From the NCBI RefSeq assembly GCF_014930365.1, contig NZ_JABXWI010000006.1, forward strand, positions 124,001-188,000: a DNA stretch of 64,000 nt, given 5' to 3'. The translations under genes and the position numbers were made by a program. The notes beneath the pieces are model-generated. The model had not been told where the DNA came from. It saw only the letters and a program-made list of their open reading frames with translations, and did not search any database. Within the stretch, counting starts at the first letter, position 1, and each line of letters starts with the position of its first letter. Below, piece after piece: positions 1-8,092 of the stretch. The stretch comes from Streptomyces caniscabiei (lineage in GTDB: Bacteria; Actinomycetota; Actinomycetes; Streptomycetales; Streptomycetaceae).

Positions 1-946
1 AGGACACGGCGATCGCGACGGGGCAGGAGGCACCGTGCCGCGGCAGGCGGACGACCCGCACGTCGTGGCAGAAGTACTTGCCGCCGAACTGCGCGCCGAT
101 CCCGATCTTCTGCGTCAGCTCGAAGACCTTCTCCTCCAGCTCCTTGTCCCGGAACCCGTGACCGAGCGGCGACCCCTCGGCCGGGATCTCGTCCAGGTAG
201 TGCGCGGAGGCGTACTTCGCGGTCTTCAGCGCGTACTCGGCGCTCGTGCCGCCCACCACGATCGCCAGGTGGTACGGAGGACAGGCGGCCGTCCCCAGCG
301 AACGGATCTTCTCCTCCAGGAACTTCATCATGGACGCCTCGTTGAGGACGGCCTTCGTCTCCTGGTAGAGGAAGCTCTTGTTGGCGCTGCCGCCGCCCTT
401 GGCCATGAACAGGAACTTGTACGCGCCGCCGTCGGTGGCGTACAGCTCGATCTGCGCCGGCAGGTTCGACCCGGTGTTCTTCTCCTCCCACATGGTGAGC
501 GGAGCCATCTGCGAGTAGCGCAGGTTGAGGTTCAGGTACGCGTCGTAGATGCCCTGGGACAGGGCCCGCTCGTCGGCGCCCTCCGTGAGGACGTTCTGCC
601 CGCGCTTGCCCATCACGATGGCCGTACCGGTGTCCTGGCACATGGGCAGCACACCGGCGGCCGCGATGTTCGCGTTCTTCAGCAGGTCCAGCGCGACGAA
701 CTTGTCGTTGCTCGACGCCTCGGGGTCGTCGATGATCCGGCGGAGCTGCGAGAGGTGCGCCGGACGCAGATAGTGCTGGATGTCGTGGATCGCCTCGGCG
801 GCCAGCTTGCGCAGCGCCTCCGGCTCCACCTTGAGGAACGTCCGCCCGTCGGCCTCGAAGGTGGAGACACCCTCGGAGGTCACCAGCCGGTACGGGGTGG
901 TGTCCTCTCCCATGGGGAGCAGATCGGTGTACTCGAACTCAGGCAT
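1..946 (-). CDS. Class I fumarate hydratase (3' end outside window)
   Basis: Iron-sulfur fumarase that interconverts fumarate and malate in the TCA cycle, cytoplasmic. About 315 N-terminal residues are present and the C-terminal part lies beyond the left edge. Conserved class I blocks are visible: PMCQDTGTA, the GGGSANKS segment, AACPPYHLA and KYFCHDVRVVRLPRHGASC, whose cysteines are candidates for the [4Fe-4S] ligands known in this family. The ATG at 946 has GAGGA nine bases upstream; an in-frame ATG at 955 is possible but has its Shine-Dalgarno directly abutting it. Several names are used for this family, so no symbol is given. Confidence 0.95.
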   Translation of the reverse strand, partial: MPEFEYTDLLPMGEDTTPYRLVTSEGVSTFEADGRTFLKVEPEALRKLAAEAIHDIQHYLRPAHLSQLRRIIDDPEASSNDKFVALDLLKNANIAAAGVLPMCQDTGTAIVMGKRGQNVLTEGADERALSQGIYDAYLNLNLRYSQMAPLTMWEEKNTGSNLPAQIELYATDGGAYKFLFMAKGGGSANKSFLYQETKAVLNEASMMKFLEEKIRSLGTAACPPYHLAIVVGGTSAEYALKTAKYASAHYLDEIPAEGSPLGHGFRDKELEEKVFELTQKIGIGAQFGGKYFCHDVRVVRLPRHGASCPVAIAVS

Positions 947-1135
947 GTCGCCCATTCCTCACTCGGCACTCGGCACTCGGCGCTCGACACGACGGCGCGG
1001 CTGGCCTCCATCGGCAGCGTCCACCAGCGTAGAACCTGGCTCGGAGACCGGGCTTGTGAGGTAAGGCTCAGTTCGCCGGCCCCGAGTTGTCCACACCCCT
1101 GGTCGCGATCTATCGCGAGTGGGTACGCTGCTGCC

Positions 1136-1858
1136 GTGGACCTTCAGAAGCGCCCCACCCAGGAACCGCCGTTGTCCGCCGCCGAGCTGCGCGCCTCCGA
1201 CGCCGACCGCGACCGGATCGCCGACCTCCTGCGCGACGCCCTCGCCGAGGGCCGCCTCACCGCGGACGAGCACGCCGAGCGCGTCGAGGGCGTGCTCGCC
1301 GCCAAGACGGTGGGCGAGCTGGACGTCTTCGTGCGGGACCTGCCGGCCGGCCAGGCCCGCAAGGCCGGGCCGGCGTATGTGCCGCCCGTGTCCTCCGTGC
1401 CCAACCGGCCGACGCCCGGCGCGATCCCGATCGACCCCGACGACCGGGTGGTCGCCGTCTTCAGCGCCTCCACCCGCAAGGGCCGCTGGCGGCCCGGCCG
1501 CCGGATCCATGCCTACGCGATATTCGGCAGCGTGGAGCTGGACCTGAGCGAGGCGCTCTTCGAGCACCGCCAGGTGATGATCAAGGTGATCTCGGTCTTC
1601 GGCAGCGTCGAGATCCGCGTCCCGGAGAACGTCTCGCTGCGCGGCAGCGGCGCCGGTGTCCTCGGTGACTTCGCGGTGGACGCGCTGGACTCGGAGGAGA
1701 CCGACGCCCCCGTGGTCTATGTGGACGGACTGGCCGTCCTCGGGAGCGTCGAGGCGAAACCCAAGCGGGGCAAGGTGATCGCCGATCTCCTCGGCCGGGT
1801 CACCGACCATGTCGCCCGCAAGGTGGACGATCATTTGCGCAAACGCCTGGATCGTTGA
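1136..1858 (+). CDS. DUF1707 / LiaF-like C-terminal domain protein
   Basis: A 240-residue soluble protein. Residues about 15-65 form a DUF1707 domain (LRASDADRDRIADLLRDAL...EGRLTADEHAERV), a helical unit common in actinobacterial envelope-stress proteins. The C-terminal half (AIFGSVELDLSEA, VISVFGSVEIRVP, GLAVLGSVEAKP) shows the repeated G-S-V-E beta pattern of LiaF/YvqF-type C-terminal domains. No membrane segment is seen. GTG at 1136 is chosen because the DUF1707 domain starts shortly after it and the upstream open frame is antisense to the fumarase gene. No good ribosome site is visible, so the message may be leaderless. Function unknown. Confidence 0.85.
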   Translation: MDLQKRPTQEPPLSAAELRASDADRDRIADLLRDALAEGRLTADEHAERVEGVLAAKTVGELDVFVRDLPAGQARKAGPAYVPPVSSVPNRPTPGAIPIDPDDRVVAVFSASTRKGRWRPGRRIHAYAIFGSVELDLSEALFEHRQVMIKVISVFGSVEIRVPENVSLRGSGAGVLGDFAVDALDSEETDAPVVYVDGLAVLGSVEAKPKRGKVIADLLGRVTDHVARKVDDHLRKRLDR

Positions 1859-2032
1859 CGTCAGCGAATTCGACCATGTCCGGACAGGCCCCGAAGGGAT
1901 CCGGTCCGCTTGTGACCACGCGGTGTTGACAACGAATTCCAGCGGTTCGGGACTCAGTGCATAGGCCCGCGCACAGCGGGTAGGCCTTGCTGCATCGTCT
2001 CTCGCTCGCGAAGCCGTCGTCAGGAGTAGACC

Positions 2033-2410
2033 GTGCTGCATCCGCCGCATTCGTCCCTGCAGGTCGCTGCTGTTCCGCCCCAGCGGGTGCCAGTGCGAGA
2101 CAGGGATCAGGACGCCCCGTGGCACACGGAGGCCGTGTGCCGGCGTGACGAGGCCGGGCTGTTCTTCGCCCCCTCCAAGGAACCCACCGCGTCCCGGCTC
2201 TCCCGAGAGGAAGCCGCCAAGCGTGTCTGTGCCCGCTGTCCCGTCATGGTCGAGTGCCGGGAACACGCACTCCTGCAACCCGAGCCGTACGGCGTCTGGG
2301 GCGGCCTCACCGCGGCCGAACGCCGCGTGGTGCTGGCCCGAAGGCGCCGCAGGGACGTCGAACTGCAGAAGGCCGCGCGGGCCAACGGGACGATAGCGGC
2401 GGCGGGTTAG
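2033..2410 (+). CDS. wblI: WhiB-family iron-sulfur transcription factor (WblI-like)
   Basis: A 125-residue WhiB-like regulator. The four cluster-binding cysteines are visible: one in AVCRRDEAGLFF, then CARC and VEC. They are followed by the family turn GVWGG and a basic C-terminal tail (RRVVLARRRRRD) expected to bind DNA. WhiB-like proteins usually act by contacting the principal sigma factor. GTG at 2033 is preceded by AGGAG six bases upstream. The symbol rests on recollected gene order (between the DUF1707 gene and glpX, as for wblI in S. coelicolor), not on a database comparison. A strong hairpin terminator follows directly. Confidence 0.9.
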   Translation: MLHPPHSSLQVAAVPPQRVPVRDRDQDAPWHTEAVCRRDEAGLFFAPSKEPTASRLSREEAAKRVCARCPVMVECREHALLQPEPYGVWGGLTAAERRVVLARRRRRDVELQKAARANGTIAAAG

Positions 2411-2426
2411 CCCCGCGGACCCTGTG

Positions 2427-2460
2427 GAGGGCGCCCTCTCCGCACAAGAGGGCGCCCTTT
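2427..2460 (+). terminator. Rho-independent terminator after the WhiB gene
   Basis: Two perfect copies of the 12-mer GAGGGCGCCCTC/T, which is its own reverse complement, form a 12-bp stem around a nine-base loop, followed by TTT. Confidence 0.85.
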
Positions 2461-2590
2461 CGCCTTGGGTTTTTCAGGAGCGCGAGACTGGATCGATATG
2501 CGGCTCCGCCGCGTGGGCGCGACCAGCCACGCGCAACGCGCAGCCGACGGACGGTCGAGGCACCCCGCCCCTTCGGCGTGACCGGCGGAG

Positions 2591-3625
2591 CTACTTGGCC
2601 TTCTCGAAGTCGATGGAGCTGTAGGCCCGCAGCTTGCTCAACCGGTGCGTCGAATCGATCCGCCGCACCGTCCCCGACTTCGACCGCATCACGATCGAGT
2701 CGGTGGTCGCGGTCTCCGACCGGTACCGCACCCCACGCAGCAGCTCGCCGTCGGTGATCCCCGTGGCCACGAAGAACACGTTCTCCCCGGACACCAGGTC
2801 GTCGGTCGTGAGCACCCGGTCGAGGTCGTGCCCCGCGTCGATGGCCCGCTGCCGCTCCGCGTCGTCCTTCGGCCACAACTTGCCCTGGATCGTGCCGCCG
2901 AGGCACTTCACCGCGCAGGCCGAGATGATGCCCTCGGGCGTACCGCCCACGCCGAGCAGCAGATCGACGCCCGTGCCCTCGCGCAGCGCCAGGATCGAGC
3001 CCGCGACATCGCCGTCGGAGATCAGCTTGATCCGCGCGCCGGCCTCCCGGATCTCCTGGATGATCCCCTCGTGCCGGGGCCGGTCCAGGATGACCACGGT
3101 CACATCGTCCGGCGCGGACCGCTTGGCCTTGGCGACCCGGCGGATGTTCACGGAGACCGGCGCGTCGATGTCGACGAAGTCGGCCGCCTCGGGCCCGGTG
3201 ACCAGCTTGTCCATGTAGAAGACGGCCGAGGGGTCGAACATCGTGCCCCGGTCGGCCGCCGCCAGCACGGCGATCGCGTTCGTCATGCCCTTGGCCGTCA
3301 GCGTCGTACCGTCGATCGGGTCCACGGCGATGTCGCACTCCGGGCCGGTGCCGTCACCGACGCGCTCGCCGTTGAAGAGCATCGGGGCCTCGTCCTTCTC
3401 GCCCTCCCCGATCACGACGACACCGTTCATCGACACGGTGGAGACGAGGGTCCGCATGGCGCGCACGGCGGCTCCGTCCGCCCCGTTCTTGTCCCCGCGG
3501 CCGACCCAGCGGCCCGCGGCCATCGCGGCCGCCTCGGTCACCCGGACGAGCTCCAGGGCGAGGTTGCGGTCGGGGGCCTCGGAGGGGACTTCGAGCTCGG
3601 ACGGCAGATGGTGGTTCTCGGTCAT
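2591..3625 (-). CDS. glpX: Class II fructose-1,6-bisphosphatase
   Basis: Hydrolyses fructose-1,6-bisphosphate to fructose-6-phosphate in gluconeogenesis. It has 344 residues, the usual GlpX length. GlpX signatures are present: VVIGEGEKDEAPMLFNGE, the metal-binding DIAVDPIDGTTL motif, ISDGDVAG and GVGGTPEGI. The ATG at 3625 is preceded by AAAGGTG at normal spacing. It is transcribed towards wblI and ends about 130 bases from the wblI terminator. Confidence 0.97.
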   Translation of the reverse strand: MTENHHLPSELEVPSEAPDRNLALELVRVTEAAAMAAGRWVGRGDKNGADGAAVRAMRTLVSTVSMNGVVVIGEGEKDEAPMLFNGERVGDGTGPECDIAVDPIDGTTLTAKGMTNAIAVLAAADRGTMFDPSAVFYMDKLVTGPEAADFVDIDAPVSVNIRRVAKAKRSAPDDVTVVILDRPRHEGIIQEIREAGARIKLISDGDVAGSILALREGTGVDLLLGVGGTPEGIISACAVKCLGGTIQGKLWPKDDAERQRAIDAGHDLDRVLTTDDLVSGENVFFVATGITDGELLRGVRYRSETATTDSIVMRSKSGTVRRIDSTHRLSKLRAYSSIDFEKAK

Positions 3626-3750
3626 CGGAGCGCACCTTTCTGATACGACGACGGCCGGATGAGGGTTCCGCCCGACTCTATCGTCAGTGCGACAGAATGA
3701 GCAGGGGACCCCACGGATGAGCAGACCGGGGCACCTGCGACGATGAGGGC

Positions 3751-4269
3751 GTGGCAGGTACGAAAGGCAAGCAGACCGTTCGCGACATGGTCCTCTCCCT
3801 GGGACTCATCATGCTGGCGGCGTGGGTCATCTATCTCTTCATCCCCCATGACGAGACCGAGCAGGAGCCCAAGCGCGTCGACTACCGCGTCGAACTGCTG
3901 ACGGCACGTCGCGCGGCCTCCTATCCGGTGGCCGCGCCCGAAGGTCTGCCCGCCGCCTGGAAGGCGACCTCCGTCCGCTTCCGGGGCGACGAGTCCGACC
4001 ACTGGCACCTCGGGTTCCACGACCCCGAGGGGCGGTACGTGGGGATCGAGCAGTCCACCGAGAAGCCGTCCCGGTTCATCGCGGACGCCACCCAGGACGC
4101 GAAGAAGACCGGCACCACGCAGGAGATCGGCGACGAGACCTGGCACCGCTACGAGGGCGACCGCTACGACGCCCTGGTCCTCGAAGGCACGGATTCCACC
4201 ACCGTGGTCACCGGCTCCGCGTCCTTCGCCCAGCTGACGAAGATGGCCGAGGCACTCAGGACGGAGTGA
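3751..4269 (+). CDS. DUF4245 membrane-anchored protein
   Basis: A 172-residue protein with one N-terminal membrane segment (about residues 12-30, MVLSLGLIMLAAWVIYLFI) and an extracytoplasmic domain characteristic of the actinobacterial DUF4245 family. It is divergent from glpX with a gap of about 125 bases. GTG at 3751 fits the short cytoplasmic N-terminus rich in K and R. Function unknown; the conserved position next to glpX is a lineage trait rather than evidence of a shared pathway. Confidence 0.88.
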   Translation: MAGTKGKQTVRDMVLSLGLIMLAAWVIYLFIPHDETEQEPKRVDYRVELLTARRAASYPVAAPEGLPAAWKATSVRFRGDESDHWHLGFHDPEGRYVGIEQSTEKPSRFIADATQDAKKTGTTQEIGDETWHRYEGDRYDALVLEGTDSTTVVTGSASFAQLTKMAEALRTE

Positions 4270-4287
4270 CCGCGTGCGGTGAACCGC

Positions 4288-4320
4288 GAAGGGCCCCGGG
4301 CGAGTTCGCCGGGGCCCTTC
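4288..4320. terminator. Hairpin terminator between convergent genes
   Basis: GAAGGGCCCCGG and CCGGGGCCCTTC form a perfect 12-bp stem with a nine-base loop. It lies between the 3' ends of the DUF4245 gene (plus) and the nitroreductase gene (minus). Confidence 0.8.
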
Positions 4321-4330
4321 GTGATGCGGG

Positions 4331-4360
4331 GTGGTGCGTGGTGGTGCGTGGTGGTGCGTG
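4331..4360. repeat. Short tandem repeat, three copies of a 10-mer
   Basis: The decamer GTGGTGCGTG is repeated three times without interruption, between the terminator and the 3' end of the nitroreductase gene. Probably a simple slippage repeat. Confidence 0.9.
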
Positions 4361-4367
4361 GTGAGGC

Positions 4368-4958
4368 TCAGACCGTGGTGACGACGTGGTCGAAGTCCAG
4401 GCGCGGGGAGCGCGGGTGCGACGCGCCCTCGCCGGGCCTGCCGATGTTGACGACCATCAGCGGCGTGTGGTCGTCGTCCAGGAACTCCTTCTGGACGCCG
4501 GCGAAGTCGAAGCCGGTCATCGGGCCGGCGGCCAGGCCGGCGGCGCGGACGCCGATGATGAAGTAAGCGGCCTGGAGGGCGGCGTTCATACCGGCGGCGG
4601 ACTCACGCGCCGCGCGCTCGGCGAAGAAGAGGTCCTTGGCCTGCGGGAACGCCGGGAAAAGGGTCGGCAGCTCCTGGTGGAACTCGTTGTCCGCGGCGAG
4701 GATCGCGACCAGCGGGGCGGCGGCCGTCTTGGCCTGGTTGCCCTCGGCCATGTGCGGCACCAGACGCTCACGGGCCTCGGCGGAGCGGACCAGGACGATC
4801 CGCAGCGGGGTCTGGTTGAAGGCCGTCGGGCCGTACTTGACCAGGTCGTAGATCGCCTGCACCTGCTCCTCGGTCACCGGCTCGTCGGTGAACGTGTTCG
4901 CGGTGTGGGCCTCGCGGAACAGCAGGTCCTGGGCGGCGGGGTCGAGAACGAGGGACAT
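4368..4958 (-). CDS. Nitroreductase-family FMN oxidoreductase (RutE/HadB-like)
   Basis: A 196-residue protein of the nitroreductase fold, subgroup annotated as malonic semialdehyde reductase. Visible features are the N-terminal LVLDPAAQDLLFREAHTANTF, the FMN-pocket segment YGPTAFNQTPLRIVLVRS and the C-terminal MVVNIGRPGEGASHPRSPRL. The physiological substrate cannot be read from sequence. The ATG at 4958 has AAGGTTG shortly upstream. An AT-rich block with two adjacent TTTCAAC copies about 60 bases upstream may be the promoter/operator. Confidence 0.88.
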   Translation of the reverse strand: MSLVLDPAAQDLLFREAHTANTFTDEPVTEEQVQAIYDLVKYGPTAFNQTPLRIVLVRSAEARERLVPHMAEGNQAKTAAAPLVAILAADNEFHQELPTLFPAFPQAKDLFFAERAARESAAGMNAALQAAYFIIGVRAAGLAAGPMTGFDFAGVQKEFLDDDHTPLMVVNIGRPGEGASHPRSPRLDFDHVVTTV

Positions 4959-5015
4959 GGAACAACCTTCGTGCGATGGGGGCGGAGCGGGGTGTACGCC
5001 GTCGACCGTACGGGA

Positions 5016-5034
5016 TTAAATTTCAACTTTCAAC
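5016..5034 (-). promoter_or_regulatory. AT-rich direct repeat upstream of the nitroreductase gene
   Basis: Two adjacent TTTCAAC copies (5021-5034) next to TTAAA stand out in GC-rich surroundings. On the minus strand this reads TTGAAAGTTGAAATTTAAT, which could combine a -10-like TTTAAT with a repressor half-site pair. Suggestive only. Confidence 0.3.
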
Positions 5035-5099
5035 CAAAGTGGGCGTACGTCGCGCGTGTCACAGTGACTCGTGGGGTGCGAGACGTGAGGGGGCGAGGC

Positions 5100-5396
5100 T
5101 CAGCCGGCGGGCGTGCCCCGCCCGGGCCGCTCCGCGTCCTCCGCCGCGTCCTCCTCGGCCAGCGCCGCGTCCAGCCGGGCCCGTGCCCCGTCCAGCCAGC
5201 GGCGGCAGACCTTGGCCAGCTCCTCGCCGCGCTCCCAGAGCGCGAGGGACTCCTCCAGCGTCGTACCGCCCGCCTCCAGGCGCCGGACGACCTCGATCAG
5301 CTCGTCCCGCGCCTGCTCGTACCCGAGGGCGCGGTCGGACTCCGAGACCTCGGCGGCCTCGGTCGTCCCCTCGGCCTCACTCACGTTGCTGGTCAT
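5100..5396 (-). CDS. xseB: Exonuclease VII small subunit
   Basis: A 98-residue XseB. The helical core LGYEQARDELIEVVRRLEAG...LEESLALWERGEEL is diagnostic. It partners XseA, encoded 10 bases upstream, in ExoVII, which degrades single-stranded DNA. Start ATG at 5396; upstream open codons overlap the xseA tail and are not coding-like. Confidence 0.95.
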   Translation of the reverse strand: MTSNVSEAEGTTEAAEVSESDRALGYEQARDELIEVVRRLEAGGTTLEESLALWERGEELAKVCRRWLDGARARLDAALAEEDAAEDAERPGRGTPAG

Positions 5397-5406
5397 GCGG
5401 CCCACC

Positions 5407-6657
5407 CTATGCGTCCCCTCCGACAGTCCCGGCCCCGTCGACGGTGCCCGCTCCGTCGACCCGGACGACGAACTCGCCCTCGGCCACCCGCGCCCGCAAC
5501 GACTCCTCCGGCCCGACCTCGCCGGGCGCCCGGACCACATGCCCGTCCGCCTTCTGCAGCACCGCGTACCCCCGCTGGAGCGTCGCCGCGGGGGAGAGGG
5601 CCACCACGCGCGCGTGCGTGTGCGTCAACTCCGAGGAGGCACGGTCCAGATGGTGCCCGAGGCAGCGGCGCCCCCGGTCGAGCAACGACGCCACGTGGTC
5701 GGCGCGCTCGTCGATCATGCGATGCGGATCCTCTATCGAGGGGCGCGCCAACGCATGGGCCAGCCCGCGCTCCTCCCGCTCCACCAAGGCCCGCACGCAC
5801 CGCCGAGCCCGGTCCCGCAGCCACCGCACGCGCTCGTACTCCTCGCCCACGTCCGGTACGACCTTCTTGGCCGCGTCGGTGGGCGTGGACGCGCGCAGGT
5901 CCGCCACATAGTCCAGCAGCGGCGTGTCCGGCTCGTGCCCGATCGCCGACACCACCGGCGTACGACAGGCCGCGACCGCCCGTACGAGCTGCTCGTCGGA
6001 GAACGGCAGCAGGTCCTCCACGCTGCCGCCGCCGCGCGCCACCACGATGACGTCCACGCCCTCCAGCGCGTCCAGCTCCTGCACCGCCCGCACGACCTGC
6101 GGGACCGCGTGCACCCCCTGCACGGGGACGTTGCGCACCTCGAAGCGGACGGCCGGCCAGCGGTGCCGGGCGTTCTCCAGCACGTCCCGCTCGGCGGCCG
6201 AGGCACGGCCGCACACGAGGCCGATGAGCTGCGGCAGGAAGGGCAGCGGCTTCTTCCGCTCGGGCGCGAACAGCCCCTCGCCCGCCAGTGACTTCTTCAA
6301 CTGCTCCAGCCGGGCGAGCAGTTCACCGACCCCGACCGGCTTTATCTCGGTGGCCCGCAGCGACAGCTGCCCGCGCGGCGCGTACCACTCGGGCTTCGCC
6401 AGGACGACGACCCGGGCGCCCTCGCTCACCACGTCGGCCACCGAGTCGAACACCTGGCGATAGCAGGTCACGCCCACGGAGATGTCGTGCGAGGGGTCCC
6501 GCAGTGTGAGGAACACGACGCCGGCGCCCGGGCGCCGCGACAGCTGGGTGATCTGCCCCTCGACCCACACCGCGCCGAGCCGGTCGATCCAGCCGCCGAT
6601 GAGGCGGGAGACCTCGCCGACGGGGAGGGGGGACTCGGCGGACGTGTTGAGTGCCAT
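5407..6657 (-). CDS. xseA: Exonuclease VII large subunit
   Basis: A 416-residue XseA. It has an N-terminal OB-fold (WVEGQITQLSRRPGAGVVFLTLRD), the catalytic core with LIGLVCGRASAAERDV and VDVIVVARGGGSVEDLLPF, SAIGHEPDTPLLDYVADLRASTPTDAA, and a C-terminal coiled region ending in LQRGYAVLQ. The ATG at 6657 matches the family N-terminus. It forms an operon with xseB. The same frame stays open far upstream as an antisense shadow of ispH and ppgK; that part is not coding. Confidence 0.96.
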   Translation of the reverse strand: MALNTSAESPLPVGEVSRLIGGWIDRLGAVWVEGQITQLSRRPGAGVVFLTLRDPSHDISVGVTCYRQVFDSVADVVSEGARVVVLAKPEWYAPRGQLSLRATEIKPVGVGELLARLEQLKKSLAGEGLFAPERKKPLPFLPQLIGLVCGRASAAERDVLENARHRWPAVRFEVRNVPVQGVHAVPQVVRAVQELDALEGVDVIVVARGGGSVEDLLPFSDEQLVRAVAACRTPVVSAIGHEPDTPLLDYVADLRASTPTDAAKKVVPDVGEEYERVRWLRDRARRCVRALVEREERGLAHALARPSIEDPHRMIDERADHVASLLDRGRRCLGHHLDRASSELTHTHARVVALSPAATLQRGYAVLQKADGHVVRAPGEVGPEESLRARVAEGEFVVRVDGAGTVDGAGTVGGDA

Positions 6658-6757
6658 GCGGCCGAGGGTAGCGGGGGGTGCGGACAGTGCCGCCGACGAG
6701 CGCGTCAGGGGGTGGGGGTGTCCGTGTGTCGGCGGGTGCGGGCGCGCTGTGGTCGCT

Positions 6758-6855
6758 CGCGCAGTTCCCCGCGCCCCTGAAAGAGGCCTGCGGCCCTTTC
6801 GGGGAAAAGCACGGGGCGCAGCCCCTGCTTTTCCAGGGGCGCGGGGAACTGCGCG
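6758..6855. repeat. Palindromic intergenic repeat element, copy A
   Basis: Outer arms 6758-6779 and 6834-6855 are perfect 22-bp inverted repeats (starting CGCGCAGTTCCCCGCGCC). Inside, GGAAAAGCA...GGGGC/GCCCC...TGCTTTTCC forms a second hairpin (6803-6833). The same outer and inner sequences recur at 8869-9092, so this is a dispersed intergenic repeat. Confidence 0.85.
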
Positions 6856-6935
6856 ACCAGCCCCCACGCACCCGCACCCATCCACGCACCGCCCCCACCC
6901 GAGCTCTCCCCGCCAACACCGGCGGAGCCACCCCC

Positions 6936-6941
6936 TACGAT
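6936..6941 (+). promoter_or_regulatory. -10 element giving a leaderless ispH message
   Basis: TACGAT lies seven bases before the ATG at 6949. This is the usual spacing of Streptomyces leaderless promoters, and it overlaps the alternative ATG at 6940. Confidence 0.45.
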
Positions 6942-6948
6942 GGAAGAC

Positions 6949-7950
6949 ATGACCGCTTCGCCTGGCCGCCGCCGTGTCCTCCTCGCCGCCCCGCGCGGCT
7001 ACTGCGCGGGTGTCGACCGCGCGGTGATCGCCGTCGAGAAGGCCCTGGAGCAGTACGGGGCCCCGATCTACGTCCGCCACGAGATCGTCCACAACAAGTA
7101 CGTCGTGCAGACGCTGGAGAAGAAGGGCGCCATCTTCGTCGAGCAGACGGAGGAGGTCCCCGAGGGCAACATCGTCATGTTCTCGGCGCACGGCGTCGCC
7201 CCGACCGTCCACGACGAGGCCGCCCGCGGCAAGCTCGCCACCATCGACGCGACCTGCCCGCTGGTCACCAAGGTCCACAAGGAAGCGATCCGGTACGCCA
7301 ACGAGGACTTCGACATCCTCCTGATCGGGCACGAGGGACACGAAGAGGTCATCGGCACCTCGGGCGAGGCGCCGGACCACATCCAGCTGGTCGACGGCCC
7401 CGAGGACGTCGCCAAGGTCGAGGTCCGCGACCCGTCCAAGATCGTCTGGCTCTCGCAGACCACGCTCTCCGTCGACGAGACGATGGAGACGGTCGGCGCG
7501 CTCAAGGAGAAGTTCCCGCTGCTCGTCTCGCCGCCCAGCGACGACATCTGCTACGCCACGCAGAACCGCCAGCTCGCCGTGAAGCAGATGGGCGCCCAGG
7601 CGGAGCTGGTCATCGTGGTCGGTTCGCGCAACTCCTCCAACTCCGTCCGGCTCGTCGAGGTCGCCAAGCTCGCCGGCTCCCGCGAGGCGTACCTCGTGGA
7701 CTTCGCCAGCGAGATCGACGAGGCCTGGCTGGAGGGCGTGGAGACCGTCGGCGTCACCTCGGGCGCCTCGGTGCCGGAGGTCCTCGTCGAGGAGGTCCTG
7801 GAGCGGCTGTCCCAGCACGGCTTCGAGGACGTCGAACTGGTGAAGGCCGCCGAGGAGTCGATCACCTTCTCGCTGCCCAAGGAGCTGCGTCGCGACCTGC
7901 GCGAGGAGGCGGCCTCCCTGGTCGCCGAGCGCACCGGCCAGGGCGCCTGA
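6949..7950 (+). CDS. ispH: 4-hydroxy-3-methylbut-2-enyl diphosphate reductase
   Basis: Last enzyme of the MEP isoprenoid pathway, making IPP and DMAPP. A [4Fe-4S] protein of 333 residues from ATG 6949. Cluster cysteines sit in RGYCAGVDRA, IDATCPLVTKVH and DDICYATQNRQ; substrate-binding segments include FSAHGVAPTV, IGHEGHEEVIGT and VVGSRNSSNS. An in-frame ATG at 6940 would add three residues, but TACGAT overlapping it looks like a -10 box, so 6949 is preferred. A terminator follows. Confidence 0.97.
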   Translation: MTASPGRRRVLLAAPRGYCAGVDRAVIAVEKALEQYGAPIYVRHEIVHNKYVVQTLEKKGAIFVEQTEEVPEGNIVMFSAHGVAPTVHDEAARGKLATIDATCPLVTKVHKEAIRYANEDFDILLIGHEGHEEVIGTSGEAPDHIQLVDGPEDVAKVEVRDPSKIVWLSQTTLSVDETMETVGALKEKFPLLVSPPSDDICYATQNRQLAVKQMGAQAELVIVVGSRNSSNSVRLVEVAKLAGSREAYLVDFASEIDEAWLEGVETVGVTSGASVPEVLVEEVLERLSQHGFEDVELVKAAEESITFSLPKELRRDLREEAASLVAERTGQGA

Positions 7951-7971
7951 CCGTCCGACCCCGCACGGCTT

Positions 7972-8001
7972 CGGCCCCGGAACGTGAAGGTTCCGGGGCC
8001 G
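7972..8001 (+). terminator. Rho-independent terminator after ispH
   Basis: CGGCCCCGGAAC and GTTCCGGGGCCG form a perfect 12-bp stem around the six-base loop GTGAAG. Confidence 0.85.
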
Positions 8002-8080
8002 TCCCCGTTCGGTGACGTGAGGATTGCGGCCCCCGTCGGCGGTCGCCCCCCTCGCGAACGTGACTGTCAGTCGTACGACG

Positions 8081-8086
8081 TAACGT
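8081..8086 (+). promoter_or_regulatory. -10 element giving a leaderless ppgK message
   Basis: TAACGT lies six bases before the ATG at 8093 and no Shine-Dalgarno is present, which fits a leaderless transcript. Confidence 0.4.
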
Positions 8087-8092
8087 AGGGCC

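Noticed and set aside
35..1135. Long plus-strand open frame leading into the DUF1707 gene
   Set aside because: It is antisense to the fumarase gene; only the part from GTG 1136 resembles a protein family.
1926..1955. TTGACA upstream of the WhiB gene as a sigma-70-type promoter
   Set aside because: The -35 hexamer is good but no acceptable -10 lies 16-19 bases downstream.
4331..4360. Three-copy decamer repeat as a functional iteron
   Set aside because: Only three copies, in a convergent intergenic gap next to a terminator; simple slippage is the better explanation.
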